Assembly (NCBI RefSeq): GCF_901933205.1
Contig: NC_044572.1
Span: 27,180,501-27,244,500 of the forward strand
Source of the DNA: Camarhynchus parvulus
Taxonomy: Eukaryota; Chordata; Aves; Passeriformes; Thraupidae
Reading direction: 5' to 3'
DNA: 64,000 nt
In this document: piece after piece, positions 1-14,055 of the stretch
Position numbering within the stretch: position 1 is the stretch's first letter
Layout: the number at the start of each line of letters is the position of its first letter
Made by a program: the position numbers and the translations under genes
The notes under the pieces: generated by a model
Seen by the model: only the letters and a program-made list of their open reading frames with translations
What the model was told of the DNA's origin: nothing
The model's database searches: none

Positions 1-3000
1 GACAGCCTATCATTAAGAAGTTGGAGTCCAAGCTAAAATGCAATGCAACAAGTACTCTTTGGTCCTGTTTGCCTAATCATTCAATTCTGCTGATTTCCAA
101 AATAAATTGAAAAGTAGTTGAAAGGGTAATTACTATGTAATCATATAAACATGGCTTGCAACTTTGAGAATTTTTTTTTTTTATGTTAATAGAAGCAAGG
201 TTTACTCTTAATAGCGTTGGCTTTGATCTGTACTTTGGAAATATATACCCAGATCACAGACATAGACTGTATTTATAGTCCTTTGTATTCTCATATGCAA
301 CTGCTTGGTAGTTTGAAAAATAAGTTCCAGTAATGAGCGAGTGTGTTTTGTAAACACATTGAAATCCAAGAATTTGGTTTTATTTTTTCCTTTAGTAGAT
401 ATTTTGCTGTGGCTGCAGGTATCATGCTGTGTCCAGAAATTTGTTAAAATATTCGAGCTTTTGAATTTTTCAGAGCACAGTATTGAAGGAAGAGTCTCCT
501 ATTTATGAGTTGGATAGAAATCAATGTAGTGATCTTTACCTGTACGTAGGAAGAGAAATATGCCCATTTCCTGCAATCTGATTTATTCCAAAATGCCCAA
601 AGCAAGCTGGTGGAATACCACAGGGGTTTTCTTCATAGTTTTTATGTGCAATTTCAAGTGGTATTATGAATAAGCCGTTTTCTCTTCTTCCCTATAGCGT
701 GGTAAATAATAATGTGCACTCCTTTCACACCCTACTGGTGTCCCACCCAGGGTCCCACATAGTGGTGATATTGACAATTTGTTGTTCTTCTCCTGAAGAC
801 CTTATTTTCTCCTTCTCCTTGTTGACTACTTTCTTCGCTGGGAGGGGGTCCTACATCCTTGACTTATGCCTTGGTGCTCTGTTCAAGTGGAAGTTTAGTC
901 TGCAGAACCTTTCTGGTGACTGAGAGAGGTTTTTCTATGACAGCCACCTCAGTTTTAATCTGAAGTTATTCATTAGCTGAGAAAATACTCCTCTGAGTCA
1001 AACCTACTTCTTCTGGACACCAGGGCTCCCTCCTGGGTATTTGATGCTACCACCTTTTCCTTTTGAGGGCCTGCTGCAGCAGCTGCCTGTTGAGTTGTGA
1101 CTTGTGTTCCTGTTGGATTGCTTGCTTGCATTAATGAGCTGTTACATAAGGTCTTCCATGGAAAAAGAGGGATGATAACTCATCTGGGAACAATTGTGTC
1201 AGAGCTCAGGTGGAGGAGACAACATGGCCAAGAGTTAGAGGGGAGTTTTCATTCAGACCTAAAGTCATGGGCCTTTAATAAATACTTTTACTTGACTTGC
1301 TGAGGAGTTCTGAGTTGAGAAATTCAGTTTACTTTCTAATACAGCTGTTTACTCTGTGAGGTTCATATCACTTGCATGACCTCCATCACTTGTCCAAAAG
1401 CTGTCTTTGCACTGCAGACATGTGTCCAAAAATCAGTGGTTAGTGGAGTAAATAACTGGTTTGAATTGTAACTGCCTTTAAAACTGCGTAAGTAGCATAT
1501 GTCTAATGCTAATTTCATACCCACTCTTACACAATGCATTCGTCTGTTAGTTTGAAAAGCCTGTAATTAATTAATAAGTCCATCAATTAAAAATGTGTTA
1601 TCATTTCACATATAAGGCTATCCCTTTCACATCCTCCCTCTCTCCCTCCGACAGATGAGAAAAAAAAATCTTTCTTACTGAATTTGTATAGTTGCTTTTC
1701 AGAATTTTTACTTCTGTATGAAGATAATTGTCATTTCTTTTTATAAAAGTCTTCTTTAGACACCAATCTGTCATTTTGGATACATGCATTTGTGCTAAGA
1801 TCTTGTAATAACAGGACACCTCCAACTGTGTTGTCAGTTTTTTTGACATATTGATTGCAGTGTGTCTGAAGATGTCTGGCACACATCGTAGCATGTGCCA
1901 CAAGTGTAGGTAGCATGCTTGCTGGTTGTTGTCCTTGGGTTAGTTGCTATGAGTTAAATGAGAAAAGTTCTACATTTTTTGAGCAGTTTCTTTTCCATCT
2001 CCTATCTTTGTTTCTTGCTGTACTTTGATGTGTATGTCAGAGAGTAAAAATTCTCATGCTAAAAGTGACTGTAGTTGACATATGCTCTACAGTGTAGCAA
2101 AACATTTTTGCATTTTAATTTTTCCCCTTACTGTGGTCTGCTGCTGTCTGGTATAAAAATCCATTTTTCAAAATCACATACTTTAGTACTCTCCATTTAC
2201 TAAATAAAAATATTGTTCTGAATTTATGATGCATGAAATTATTAATGTATTTATTTTATACTGTTGGTCCAATTAAAAATTGAATTAAATATATTTTGAA
2301 TGCTGTGATCTCACAACATTTAATTCTGCAAGCATAGGGTTTACCATATAGTTTGTGTTTCAGAGTATATATAAATGTAGTTGGTGCATGCAGATATTCT
2401 ATTTGGCAAAAAATTACCTTCCCAGAGAAACAGAGTACCAGCTGCAGCCACAAAAAGAACTAGGTCTCTGTTTCTGTTTCTCTCAGCGGTATAAATTTCA
2501 GAACAATTGTTTTAATGGTATTATTTTAAATTGTGTGCAATTTCTTTTTATTGACAATCACATGAAAATATAAGCTATTGGCAGAGTAAAATGACATCAA
2601 AATCAGGGAATAAAAAGGTCTGTTTTCTGTATCTCATGGCATACATTCAACAGACAACTTGGCTGTAATTGTAATATATAGATGCCATTAATGGAACAGT
2701 AAGTGGTGTGAAAATTTTACCTTCTTGAATTTCGTGTGTTTAAATTCATAGGTTAGTATTACACTAAACTGGATTTATTGTTTAGTGTTAATGGTGTTCA
2801 AAGAGGTGTCAGAAATGGATTTCTGATACAGAAATCTAAGAGTATACAAGCATGAGGATTTAATGACTTAAGTTCAAAAGGAGCTCTTAGGGGTGTTCTG
2901 AAGATCCAGACTAGAATTTTTGCAAATGTTAGGGAAAAGCAGCATGCATTTTAAGCAAAGTGTTTAAAAGTTACTTGATTTTCTTCAGCATATTTTCCAG

Positions 3001-6000
3001 TCAAAGGTGCAGCTGGTTGACTTAATGCCAAATAGGTCAGAAGTGCAGTGATAATACTTGGAACCAGAAATATCCTTTACAGGTTCTGTATCCTTCCCCC
3101 TGTTGTCCTTTCAGGCCTGAAGTAGTCACACTGTACAATTGGAGTACTTTTAGAGGGAACCTAAAGGTTACCTCCTGATGCTTTTACTAAGTGAGCCCTT
3201 AGGTTGCTTTCTGTTCCAACATCAGCAATTTCCAATAATTCATTCAGAATTGTTGGATTGATCAACTTTAAATTGATCTTCAGTATAGGATGAAATGATT
3301 TACCAAGTAGCAGCTTTGTATTTGCATATCTATGCATTTTGAAGTAATGAAAATAATACTTTTTAAAATTTTTGTTAATTGGTACAAAATAATTTTTCCA
3401 GCATAGCAAAATAAGGCAGGTAGTAGTAAGTTGAACCTTTGTTGTACTCAGCATTTTTAAGGCTTCTAAAATGATTAATTTAATTTATATTTATATTCAT
3501 GATTTAGACTTTGGAGTATACTGAAATTGGCTCTTACCAGAAGTCAAGAACAATTACAAAATATCTTCTGTGAAACCTAGATTCAGAGCCAACAAGGTTT
3601 TGTATTGCAGCTTTGATTCAGCAGCTTTATTGGGCAGCATACACCAGGTCAGCAACAGTCTTACAGACTAGATTTCCCTTCCTTCAGCTTTGTGGTAGAC
3701 CAGATTGTTTTGATGTTTTTATCAGCAATGATTAATGGTAATCTAGTTTGTTTTCTACAGCTAAAGACCACTCCTTTTAGTTGTGACAATGTGGTGTTTA
3801 GCTTTTACTAAATGCCAGGTAGGTAAAAGAGTAAATGTCTCCTTATCTGTCAGATACCTTAAACTCTTTAAAGCTGTCACTAAGATTTATATACAAATTG
3901 GGGCAAAAAAAATGGGTTAAAAAGATGGTCTTTTTTTCCCCCCCCCACTTTAAAAAATGACATATATTTGTATTGTTATAGAAATAATGTTTAATGCCAA
4001 CACATGTGTTAAGGATCTAAATAATTGCAGCGCATTTGTGTCATTTTCTAGGAGGAAGGATAAAAAACGCTCAGGTATAAATGACTGATAAGTATTATAA
4101 AGCAACTATTTCAGAATGAAGGTAAGACAGTTTGGGGAGGTCATCATTCTAATTTTAGTAGACTGATGGCATTTAGGCTAGAAAAGCAAATCTAATTACT
4201 TTCAGTTGGTGAAGAAGCATCAACTTTTGAAAGAAACTGATTATATTTTGCCATGTGGATTGAGGACAGAATTGCTGCATTGGTAATGTTAAGAAATTTG
4301 CAGTGAGTACTTTTAAGAAAATGTTAAAATGTTTTGAAGTCTAAAAGAATTACTAATAGGTTCATTAGCTCTGTGATAGCAATGAACCATGTGTTTGCAC
4401 ATTAGTGTTATTGCTGAAAAGGAGATTTGCTGGCATCTATTCAAAATTGTGTTATTAGAATTAAAAAAATACTTTGTGGAATGTTGCTTTAAGCTGATAT
4501 CACATTATAAGGAAGATGGAGTGACTCTATGCATGAGCTGTATGATCTTGTATATCCCTAATGAAATTTGTCTGTGAACGCACATCTGCACATGACTTGT
4601 CCTTTCATTCAGTACACTTTTTATTATGAGAAGAAACATTCTGTCATTTTATATTAATTCTTATTGATGAGGCTCATCCTGTAATGGAAGACTATGTTTC
4701 TCAAGTGGTTCCTGCAGTGTTGCTTATTTCCTGAGTAGTTGCAGTATATTATGCAGACCTCTGTTTCTGTCACGAGGGGAGTTGGAGCACTGTTGCTATT
4801 TTATTACAGCCAGCGGGTAATGAAACAAAGTAAAAATTCATGTTGCTATTTAATTGCAGAATTGAGTAATTTTACTGCTTTGAAAGCACAAATTTTGACT
4901 TGATTGCTGCCTTTGATAAATAGCTGAATGTAATTTTTTAGTAAAGTCTTCGCCGTGTTTTAAGTGTTGACAATTAGACATTTTTTCTCTTATTGAATAG
5001 CAGCTAAATGTTCAAAATGTGGGATATGAACAAAACAGTTTTGTGGTGATTAGCTTTAGTATCTTTCTTTTTGTCATTTGTAGTAGTACTAATACAACAC
5101 TTGCTCTTGTGCAAAATTTAAATAACAAACCACTTTAAAGACACTGTTTTCCTAAATTTGTGGTAATTGAGCATGCACAGACGCCTTAGCAATCATAAAG
5201 AAGACCCTAGTTGTACTGAAGAGGAATGGAGAGAGTGAATGATTGAGCCTAGCTATAATTTAAAACCAGGTATAAATGAGAGTGCTTAAAAAAAAAATAT
5301 ATATATTTCATCAATCACCAGTGTGGTGTCTCAGAATTGTCAGTTTGTACTCCACAAACTGTACTGTGGTTTTGCAGTTGCACAAGGGTTCTTAAGGTCA
5401 GTTCTACAACTCATAAAGTAGGTAAATAGTCTTTATTTCATGTGTAAATTCTTTAGTAGTTGATTTGCGTGCTGAATGCAAAGTGGAAAAATGGAGTGTA
5501 TATTTTTGACTGGATTCTACTGACATAATGAACCTCTAGGAGAAAATCCAAGCACTCTTCCTTCCCTCCAAAAAAATGTTCATTTTCAGGGAGAAGAGCT
5601 TGTTGCTTTTATCTTGAAATATATTTCTTTACTCAGAAAAATGCATTGAGTTTTTTTTTAATCTTTAGTTGCTTCAAGTCTTGTTTTCTTACTTTTCTTC
5701 CTAACGGATATTCTGTAAGAACACAAAGTGTAGCTAGAAGAATAAAGTGAAACAATCTTCTTTCTCCTTGTTTTTTAGTTGTAATCTAATACAATCACAT
5801 AAAACAGGTGACTTTTTAATGTAAAGTAAAATGTAAAATCGCTTTAAAATATAAATTTTGCTCTAACCATAACAATTTCAAAAGTAATTCTAAACTTTCT
5901 TGAGTATCTCAGTATTTCTCTTGAATTGTTCCCCCGAATCTGTATTATGTGTATGTTTCCTTCTGAAGTCATAACTGCGAGTGGCTGCTTGTATAATTGT

Positions 6001-6038
6001 CTCTTCTTGTATTGATCTTCCATTTGTTCTGTGTGTAG
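1..6038 (+). other. PHF14: PHF14 intron (3' part), upstream of first visible exon
   Basis: This is AT-rich intronic sequence ending in the acceptor TGTGTAG at 6032-6038. I looked for the exon carrying the first half of PHD1 (the C-x-x-C pair and the middle Cys/His ligands) and did not find it, so it lies upstream of the window. Small open frames here have no recognisable protein content. Low-complexity spots include an A-rich/AT tract near 5288-5306 and a run of nine C at 3938-3946. I see no mobile element that I can name. Confidence 0.8.
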
Positions 6039-6198
6039 GTTGCTATGGGGTTGATGGAGAGAGTGACTCTATCATGAGTTCAGCTTCAGAAAATTCCACA
6101 GAGCCTTGGTTTTGTGATGCATGCAAATGTGGTGTCACACCTAGCTGTGAATTGTGTCCCAACCAGGATGGGATCTTCAAGGAGACTGATGCAGGCAG
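6039..6198 (+). CDS. PHF14: PHF14 exon: end of PHD1 plus zinc knuckle (exon 1 of window)
   Basis: 160-nt internal exon between acceptor TGTGTAG and donor AG|GTAAGA. It starts one base into a Gly codon and reads CYGVDGESDS, then WFCDAC, which supplies the last zinc-ligand pair of PHD1. It continues into the zinc knuckle, where CELCPN gives the first two ligands. The knuckle's His/Cys ligands are on the next exon. This PHD-knuckle-PHD arrangement is shared with the BRPF and AF10 families and, from family knowledge, reads the histone H3 tail in the nucleus. The open frame continues upstream into intron, but its apparent Met start at 5981 is not a real start. The exon is recognised from the protein sequence, and phase and splice sites agree with its neighbours. 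Confidence 0.95.
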
Positions 6199-6693
6199 GT
6201 AAGACTGAATAAGTGATGTTTTGAATTTGCTGTCATCTTACCTTTAAAAGATTGGGTTTTTTCCTGTACCTTGTAGAGACTCTGCTCAGTTCTATTGACT
6301 TTCAAGTAGGATGTAAGTGGGAGGAAAACTGCATGTTTTTATTTTAGTAGAGCAAAGGACTGGATCAGTAATGCCAGGCAATGAGAAAAAGTAGCATAAC
6401 AAAATTATATTGAGGATGTGCTAAAGGTATTCAGACAGACCTTGTATAGTATGATTTTTTAGAATTACGAAGATTTTATTCTTGATTTTTAAGAATATTC
6501 TTCTTTTTAGCATTGAATTCATGTCTAATTTGAGAATATGCAGATTAATTCTCATGATGTCTTCAGTTCCTGTCACATTCGAAAATAAGATATACATGTT
6601 AGTGATAACTAATTATCTGTACTAAAGGCAAAAGCTGTCTTATCATCTTATCAGTGCTGACTGATTTATGTGTTGCTAGGTTTTGCTGCATGG

Positions 6694-6765
6694 TTTCATG
6701 GGTTTTGTTTTTTTAGGGTTTTTTTTTTTGTCTTTGTTTTTGTTTGGTTTGGTTGGTTTTTTTAA
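6694..6765. repeat. T/G-rich low-complexity tract
   Basis: Consists of runs of T broken by G (TTTTG, TTTGG and TTGG units). The open frame on the other strand here is low-complexity Lys/Pro/Asn and is an artefact of this composition. Confidence 0.7.
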
Positions 6766-8198
6766 ATAGACCATGAAAATGAAGGTTTTTTCCATACACT
6801 TTCTGGTTGTATAAATTGCGTGTGTGTGGTAAAAAGCAAAGTTTTCAGGTGCTGGGCTTTTCATAAGCTTAAAAAAATGTTACACAAATGAGTCAAGGTT
6901 TGTAGTGAATAATTTTGAATCTTGGAGGTATTAGCGCTTTTTTAATACTTTTAGGGTTCAGATCATTGTTTCTGGTCTGTAGTAGGTTTAAGAGTGTATG
7001 TGCATCTTCCTTATAAAACCTTTACACAACTAAGCAAATTGTGCTTTTCCAGTTGTTTTCTGTTTTGATAATAATGCTTCTATAGGCAAGAAAATTATCT
7101 TAAAGACTATAAGTCAATTGTGTAACAGGAAATGTGAGACTTGATATCACCTGGCAAATTTTATTTCAGCTTTTTTATTCCTGTGTTCTGCAAACAATTT
7201 AAACCCTATAAATATAACTTTCCATGCTATCCTAGTAGAAGTTATAAGTCAGCATTTTAATAATTGTTTAATTTTTTTCTTGTGAAGGGCTGGTATGCTT
7301 TTAGTTAACCTGGAAGTATTTTCTTTGTTACATTGGTTGTCTGTGCAGAAGCACATGCCTGCCTTGGTGACAGTGGGCATTATCACAATATTTTATTACT
7401 GTTATTGTATCTTTATTTGCTGGATAATAATGATATTGCTATTCTGGATAAGTTTATTCTATCAGAGGAAGAGGTTATATACTAGAAAAAAACAAATGCC
7501 AATTGCTGTTTACTAGTTGACATTATTAATATGTGAGAATTCCTGTGCTCTATTTTTATTATTTATCTATAAATTTGAGTTCTCAAGGGTAGGGGGGCAC
7601 TATAGACTAGGAGTGGGGTCTTGGGGCAGTGTCCATTATGTTTCCATTGTACTCAGTTAACAGTAATCCAGTTCAGTGCTATTCTTGATGTGTTAGCAGA
7701 AAGGCACTACTGAGTAACAGATTCCTTTGCCTCACCATTGCTCTTCATCCCCTTACCACCTTTTAAAAATAAATTCTCCATAGCATCAGTGCTCAAAATA
7801 ACACAAACCAAACCTAGTCAGTTTCTCTTCATAATTGAATTGGAATAATTTCTCTCTTTTTACATGAAAGGTGAATCATGAGAATAATGAGGTGCTTAAT
7901 TTCTTAGCAAAAGCCTTTTCACATTAATCTCCCAGTTTCACAAGTATAAATGTGAATTTATGAAATTTTACTTCTCGAAATGCTATTATCCAAAAATATA
8001 AATTCTATCCTTGTTTCAGTATGGAGTTTTTCTTCCTTCCTAATCAACATCTGTCATCATTGCTCCAAGCTAAATGGATGGTAAAGTAACAAGGAAGATT
8101 ATTCTTCTTTGATTACCCAATTTGTCTTAATTACAAGCTTCTAAAACATGTGCAGCTAAATAAATGAGCAGGAAAATATTTAGAACTGGTATTAAAAG

Positions 8199-8219
8199 CA
8201 GCTGAAGCTGCTTCAGCTG
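8199..8219. repeat. 10-bp perfect inverted repeat
   Basis: CAGCTGAAGC, one spacer base T, then its exact reverse complement GCTTCAGCTG. It contains two CAGCTG E-box cores. It is short enough to be chance, and no function is assigned. Confidence 0.6.
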
Positions 8220-11200
8220 TGAACTTGACTGACTTGTGTATGTTTTTTAATAAAGATTCAGGTCTGAGTTCACATATAGGTGGTTAAAGAAATGAGGCAC
8301 TTGTGTGCCAATCACACAGAAATGGCAGTTTGAATCTGTAGTACTGCAATACTTGGGTGACATGTACAAAACATTTTGAGAAGGTCAGTATGAAGCAAGC
8401 AGCCAGCTGTTGGGTTTATCATAGATAAACTCCTGCAGAGTGCAGCAGCATTAAATACACCAGTGGAGCATGAAAAAACTGTGCAAATTAAATTGAGAAA
8501 GCAGCTTCTTGTAGATGTGTATCTTTATATTGAACTTCAGAGAGTATGTTTAGTAGGCTGTATTAAAACTTACTATCAAAAATCTCCAACCAGAACCTTG
8601 GATTTTTGTTAAGAATAATAATTGTGGAGTTATGTAACTTCTGTTTATAAAGATTTGTTCTGTGTTACACACCTTAATTTAAAGAAGAGTATAGAAAAGA
8701 AGCCATACAGAATTCAGGTGTTTTTGTTTACAAACAAGAAGTCTATTTATCTCAAGGTTGCAGGTCTCATTCTGTGTGTTGTATTTTGCCTTTTTTTTTT
8801 TAATTTCCTTTTAAAAACAAGTACAATGTGCTTAAGTCAATGAGGTATTTATTTTAGTAGATCATAATGTTTACCAGAATGTGCATTTAAGCACATACAT
8901 ATGCTTTTTTTAGTGGAGGAATATTTCATAAAAGTACAGTAGTGATTTAGGCCAAGCTATTGCCACTCCTGGATACAGCATGGAAGGGCAGAGGTGGTAC
9001 CTGGTGCTGCAGGGTAGGTTGTGCCTCCACTGATTTTCTGGGGAGTCAGACAGAAGATGTACTTTTCATATACTAATGAGAAGGATCTGATTTTTTACAT
9101 GTAACATTGTATTAAGTTAGAGTTTTGTGGTGGCGTGCTGGAGTGTTTCTGCTGTAATAAAACCAGTGATGAGGTTTTCTCCCTTTCTGAGCAGCAAGCA
9201 GTTTGGCAGAACACTTGAATGTCTCAGCTTGTTCTCTGGCAGCTAGCAGGCTGCCATATTTGTACTAGATTGTTTAAAGACAAGGTTGTAACTCATCTTT
9301 AAATTTTCTTTGCTTCTTCCTATGGTAGCAGTGCTGTGACCAAATAATTTTGTGGATATGAAGAACACTAGTAAAATTTATGGAGGCAAAACAATGCAAT
9401 TCTTGCATATAAATGTGTATTTGGGATATACATCATGCTAATTGTTTTAAGTTTATATGTTTTAAAAGGAATTTACTACTTAGCATCCCAAGTCTGAGTC
9501 ATTTAACTGCAGGATAAATACTTGTTTTTAAATACACGAGTGAAAAGAATCTTGTCAGATATGACACAATGGATCAGTCAATGTTGTGGCTTGTTAGATT
9601 TACTGGGAAATTTCTTACAGAGTGAAGCAATTTAATGGCTTTTAAATAGTTTCTTACTGTTACTGGGATTTTTCTGTTATCCAGTTAATATCTTGGACTG
9701 TTTTGGGGGAAAATGGTAAGTAAATAGTCTGTTCACCAGTTTTGTGCATTGAAAGATCATGGTTTTCTTTTGTAAAGACTGAAATATAGATGTATTTTTG
9801 AGCTTGCTACCGAACCTTTCATATTTTGCTTTTTTTTAAATTTCTGATGGGATATATGGTTCATAAATAACATGAAACCTAATAAATCTGAGTGTGATAA
9901 ATTCCGGCGTTGTAGGTCTAAGGACAATTGATGAAAAGTGTGCTGCTTTGGGAAACCAGGGCTACATGGAGCTCCTGAATAGTATAACCATAAACTTCAG
10001 TATTTCTCTCATATGTAAGCAGCTAGTTAATAACAGTATGTGTTTTAAGTGCACTTGAACCCCGGATGTTATTGTTCTGGTATAACTGAATTTTTTAAAT
10101 TGACATACAAAGGAAAGTGGAGGGAGAGGAGATAGGCTAAACCGTGGTAGAAGATTGGGAAAAACAGCACAGCAGCATGGGTGCAGATTTTAGCAGGTGG
10201 TAACAGGTCTGTACTGAATCCCTGGTAAAAGAGACAAGGGAAGAAGTGTTCCTCACATCATCATGAGTCTTCTTGAATACAGGGAGTAGATTCTATTATT
10301 TGATTAGAACAGAAGAGAGTTTTAGTCTTCACTAGTGTTACATTTACTGTTAAACAGTAATGACTGGAAGATTGTAAAGTGCTGAATTAACACACTTGCT
10401 GAGGCTATTTCAGCTCAGTTATATCTGGAGTCTCTAGTTGTATTATATATCATGCGGGACTTTATAGGTTCAGAGTGTTAGCTACAATCTCTGCAATTGA
10501 ATGGCCATTTTCTTGCATATCTTAAGATAACAAAAAATAGCAGTCTTGACCCTCTGTCTATCACAGTTTTTTCCCACCTGATGCAAGGAGTAGCAAATAC
10601 TTCCTGAATTTTGATAAAACAGTAAGATTATTTGCAGTAGTTTGTCTCAGTTAATTTGAGTCATCCATGCTGTGCAGAACAGATTTTGAGTTTGTTGCTA
10701 ACTGATGGTTTGTGACAGTGGGAGCTGGATCTTTTAGAAAGTGTTCATTACAAGAACAATGGAAGAAAAAGACTAAGAGGAAAATTTGTCTTCTGCTGCA
10801 AGGCTATTTTTGAGTAGCTGAGAGCTTCAGGAGGTTAAGAAGATGCCTGTCAAGAGCAGTCTTGAGGCTGAAATCTTTACCATTGTGTGGCATTTGGTTA
10901 CTATACTCTGAGGTCCAGATTCATTTTCTGCCACTCAGGGCTGGAGATTTAGACCTCCTACTCTCTAGGTTTTTTATGACCAGTGAAGAAGGGAACAGCT
11001 AAGTAAACTGAGTGTGTTTATCTGAGTTTCAGATAGGCGTTTTGTTATATGACTCAGATATGTTTATTCCTGAATGCAAGTCCTCTCGATGTTGCTTAAA
11101 ACTAACTAGTTTTGGTGATACTAACAAGTGCAACTATCAGTGGAAAGTCTGACTGATGCTGTGTTGTAAGCGCTTCATGGCTATATGCTCAAAGCTCAGT

Positions 11201-11616
11201 GTTGCTGTGACTACCTGTATAATTTTGTTCGTTCCCTTCCTACCCCCTGCCACATTATGAAAAAATCTGTCTGCCTTAGCTTTATAAGTAGTATCAAAAT
11301 CTTCATACACTTTCATGTTCCTTGAAAAGTGTGTATAGCCCTTGGGAGAGCCATCAGAATGTAAAGGTGGTGGTAGCCCAGCCCTTGATCCAGACAGGCA
11401 CAGCACTCCCAGTGCCTTTGAAAAGCACTACTCCGTGGTTCAGTGTCTGAGCTCCTGAATTCCAAATAGGCACTCCATCCCTGCTTTTAATCTACTTTCC
11501 TTCAAGTGTTTCAGCTAGCTAGCATCTGCAACATTTACAAGGCACTTGGAAAATGGTGAGTATAATATAGGATCAAAATGTTGGTAACAGTAACCTAATT
11601 TTGTCCGCTGTTTTAG

Positions 11617-11728
11617 GTGGGTCCACATTGTTTGTGCCCTCTATGTTCCAGGAGTGGCATTTGGAGATATTGACAAGCTGAGGCCAGTAACACTAACAGA
11701 AATGAATTATTCCAAGTATGGTGCAAAG
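11617..11728 (+). CDS. PHF14: PHF14 exon: zinc knuckle to PHD2 linker (exon 2 of window)
   Basis: 112-nt exon, acceptor TTTTAG, donor AAG|GTAAGT. The first G completes the Arg codon begun on the previous exon, giving GRWVHIVCALYVPGV. The His and Cys of WVHIVC complete the zinc knuckle that began with CELCPN. The rest (FGDIDKLRPVTLTEM, then NYSKYGAK) is the conserved linker leading into the extended PHD2. It matches the layout of the PHD-knuckle-PHD module of BRPF proteins, where VHVVCALW sits at the same place. The exon ends in phase 0. Confidence 0.96.
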
Positions 11729-13917
11729 GTAAGTTTAGAAGAGATGTAGTGGCAACAAGTAACTGTATTTTATGTTTTTACATGTAAAAGAATAAAATGC
11801 GTCTTCCCAACTTTATTTTTCTTTTTTGTAGCAATTCTGTAGTGAGGTTAAGGACTAAAAGTGAGATAAAGTTTATTAATGGTTGTTATACCTACAACTT
11901 ACATGCTCTTCCCTCCATCTTTCTATCTGTTCCCTTAGCACCATTCTCCATAATTTCTGTCACTGTTTTTGCCCAGTTTGCCTGATTTTTTACAGAGGTG
12001 CTAATTTCTTTTGAAGTCAGTGGCAGATTGACAAAATATGAATGGAAAGTGAGGAGGATTCATAAGATGAGAGATGGGATGTTGATTAAGAAAGGGGCAG
12101 ATGTACCTTCAGTAAGAATGACTTTAGAGTTTATATGTAAGCCAGTATGCATACAACAGGCTGTTCCAAAGCAGTGTTTACCAAAATCCACAGCAACATA
12201 GGACCCTCAACTTGAACTGATACATGGTTCTAAAGTTAAAATTGTTTTACATGTAAATGTTTTCAGTCCAGATCAAAAGTAATCATGAACAAACCATACA
12301 GAAAACCATTGTAGTGGGCAGAGGACAGCACTCATTAGTTTGCTAAATACAGTTTGTTTGGCTAATGGAGACAGTGTGGAGAAGTCATGTCTATCAGGCC
12401 AGTGTGGGAGAATGTGGTTGGCTCGAAGTCTGCAGCTCTAAAGCTTCATTTCTGCCAAGTCACTTTTGTTTTCTTGAATTTTTTCTACTTGTTAAATAGA
12501 ATACTAAATGAAAATGTGTAGTGCAGTTTTAAAAATGGATACAATATATAAAACAGGCTAAAACACTTTGGATAGCCCATGTACAGCATACCTGTATCAG
12601 GAGCCTGGGCCTGCTGAAGCATTTAGCCTTGTTTAGAAATGTTTGTAAAAGGTTGGGGCAAGCACTCCAGACTCTGCAAATTGTTGCTGAAATGAATCAT
12701 ACTCTTTTTTTAAATGAGTGATGTGTAGGATCAGGGAAAAGACTTGGGACATCTTTTTTTGCTGTGAGTAAGGTGAAAGTGACCTGTACAGGTGAGGAAG
12801 ACTCATTGGTGTTGGAAAGCTGTAAATCTTGTTTGCTATATGAAATATGGAAGTTACAGCTTATTTTGCTAATTCCCCCTTCAAAAACAGCTTAATGTAA
12901 TAGGTTTTTTCATTTAATTTCTTATCTGTTAGGTGTTGCAGCTACACAGTTAAAGGGTGCCTTTCTAGTGTAGCATATGTGATGTATTGAGATTCTTCAG
13001 TCACTGAGTTTTCCTTACCATTCCATTTGGTTGTTTAACTTTCTGCATGGAGATATTTTCTCTAGGTGATAGACAGCTTTGCTCTCTATTCAGCAAGTAG
13101 AAGTCTAGGAAATGCATGCCTGTATAATTTTAGATCATCTTTATGCACTGGATAGCAGCACTGCTCAAGCAGGGCGTGTTCCCATTTCCTGCTTATCTGC
13201 TCATTTCTCTAGATTGCTGGCACAGGGATTTGGTCTGAAATTGTGGAGAAAGAGACTGAGGAATTGATCTGACTGAAAAATAAGTTGTTTTTTTCCAGGT
13301 CATATTTGGGGATGTCAGTTGGTTGTTTTTCAAGTGACTGTGCCTAGAATGCACATATCTGAAGCCACGGTTACTTAATTAAGTGAATTACATCCATCCT
13401 TATGATATTTATGATTTTTGAGTATTTGTTTCTGCACTGTCACATGTTTACTCCTCTGTCATTGCTTATCAAAGGACATGTACATAATTATCTATGGTTT
13501 CCAGTCATTCAGACCACTGCTGTTTTATTGTTGTTTGTCCTCGGAACTCGTTGAACATTTGCTGAGGAGTGTTGTTTTTTTTATACCATGGTTATACAAC
13601 TAATTGTGCTTGAATTGCTTTGATGGTATTTGGTTGTTTTGTTGAAGGGGAAAGCAATACATGGAGGTTCATATAAAAATTCATCCAACATGCTGTTTAG
13701 ATTATTTAGGCACTTTACTGTTGTTGAAAATGAAATTAACAGTGGGACTTGAGAAAGCAGGAAGCTTTAAGTAGTGTCAGCTGTTGGGAGCATACTTGGT
13801 TTCTGTACCACACAGGAGTCACCTACCAGTTTGGTTTTTATATATATAAGTTATCAAGTATTAGGCAAATTGCACCTGCAATATTTACTGTGGCCTTTTC
13901 CATTCTTCTTTATGAAG
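11729..13917 (+). other. PHF14: PHF14 intron 2 of window (2.2 kb)
   Basis: GT-AG intron. The acceptor is ATGAAG, immediately followed by GAG, so AAG/GAG forms a possible NAGNAG tandem acceptor. I see nothing else in this stretch. Confidence 0.85.
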
Positions 13918-14055
13918 GAGTGCAGCTTTTGTGAAGATCCTCGTTTTGCCAGAACTGGTGTATGCATTAGTTGTGATGCTGGGATGTGCAGAGCTTATTT
14001 CCATGTGACCTGTGCTCAGAAGGAAGGCCTCCTCTCAGAAGCAGCAGCAGAAGAG
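13918..14055 (+). CDS. PHF14: PHF14 exon: core of extended PHD2 (exon 3 of window)
   Basis: 138-nt exon of exactly 46 codons, phase 0 at both ends, acceptor ATGAAG, donor GAG|GTAGGT. It reads ECSFCEDPRFARTG, GVCISCDAGMC, then AYFHVTCAQKEG. These give the first Cys pair, the middle Cys residues and the His/Cys of the extended PHD finger. The last ligand pair is on the next exon. The segment FHVTCAQ is a hallmark of extended PHD fingers. Being symmetric, the exon could be skipped without a frameshift, but that would destroy PHD2. The longer open frame upstream of 13918 is intron. Confidence 0.97.

Larger units (their letters stand above)
6199..11616 (+). other. PHF14: PHF14 intron 1 of window (5.4 kb)
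   Basis: GT-AG intron (GTAAGA...TTTTAG). It holds a T/G-rich low-complexity stretch near 6694-6765, whose minus strand makes a spurious lysine/proline-rich frame, and a 10-bp perfect palindrome at 8199-8219. I found no exon, RNA gene or mobile element that I can name. Confidence 0.85.

Noticed and set aside
6676..6864. Minus-strand Lys/Pro-rich 62-codon frame
   Set aside because: A direct product of the T/G-rich low-complexity tract.
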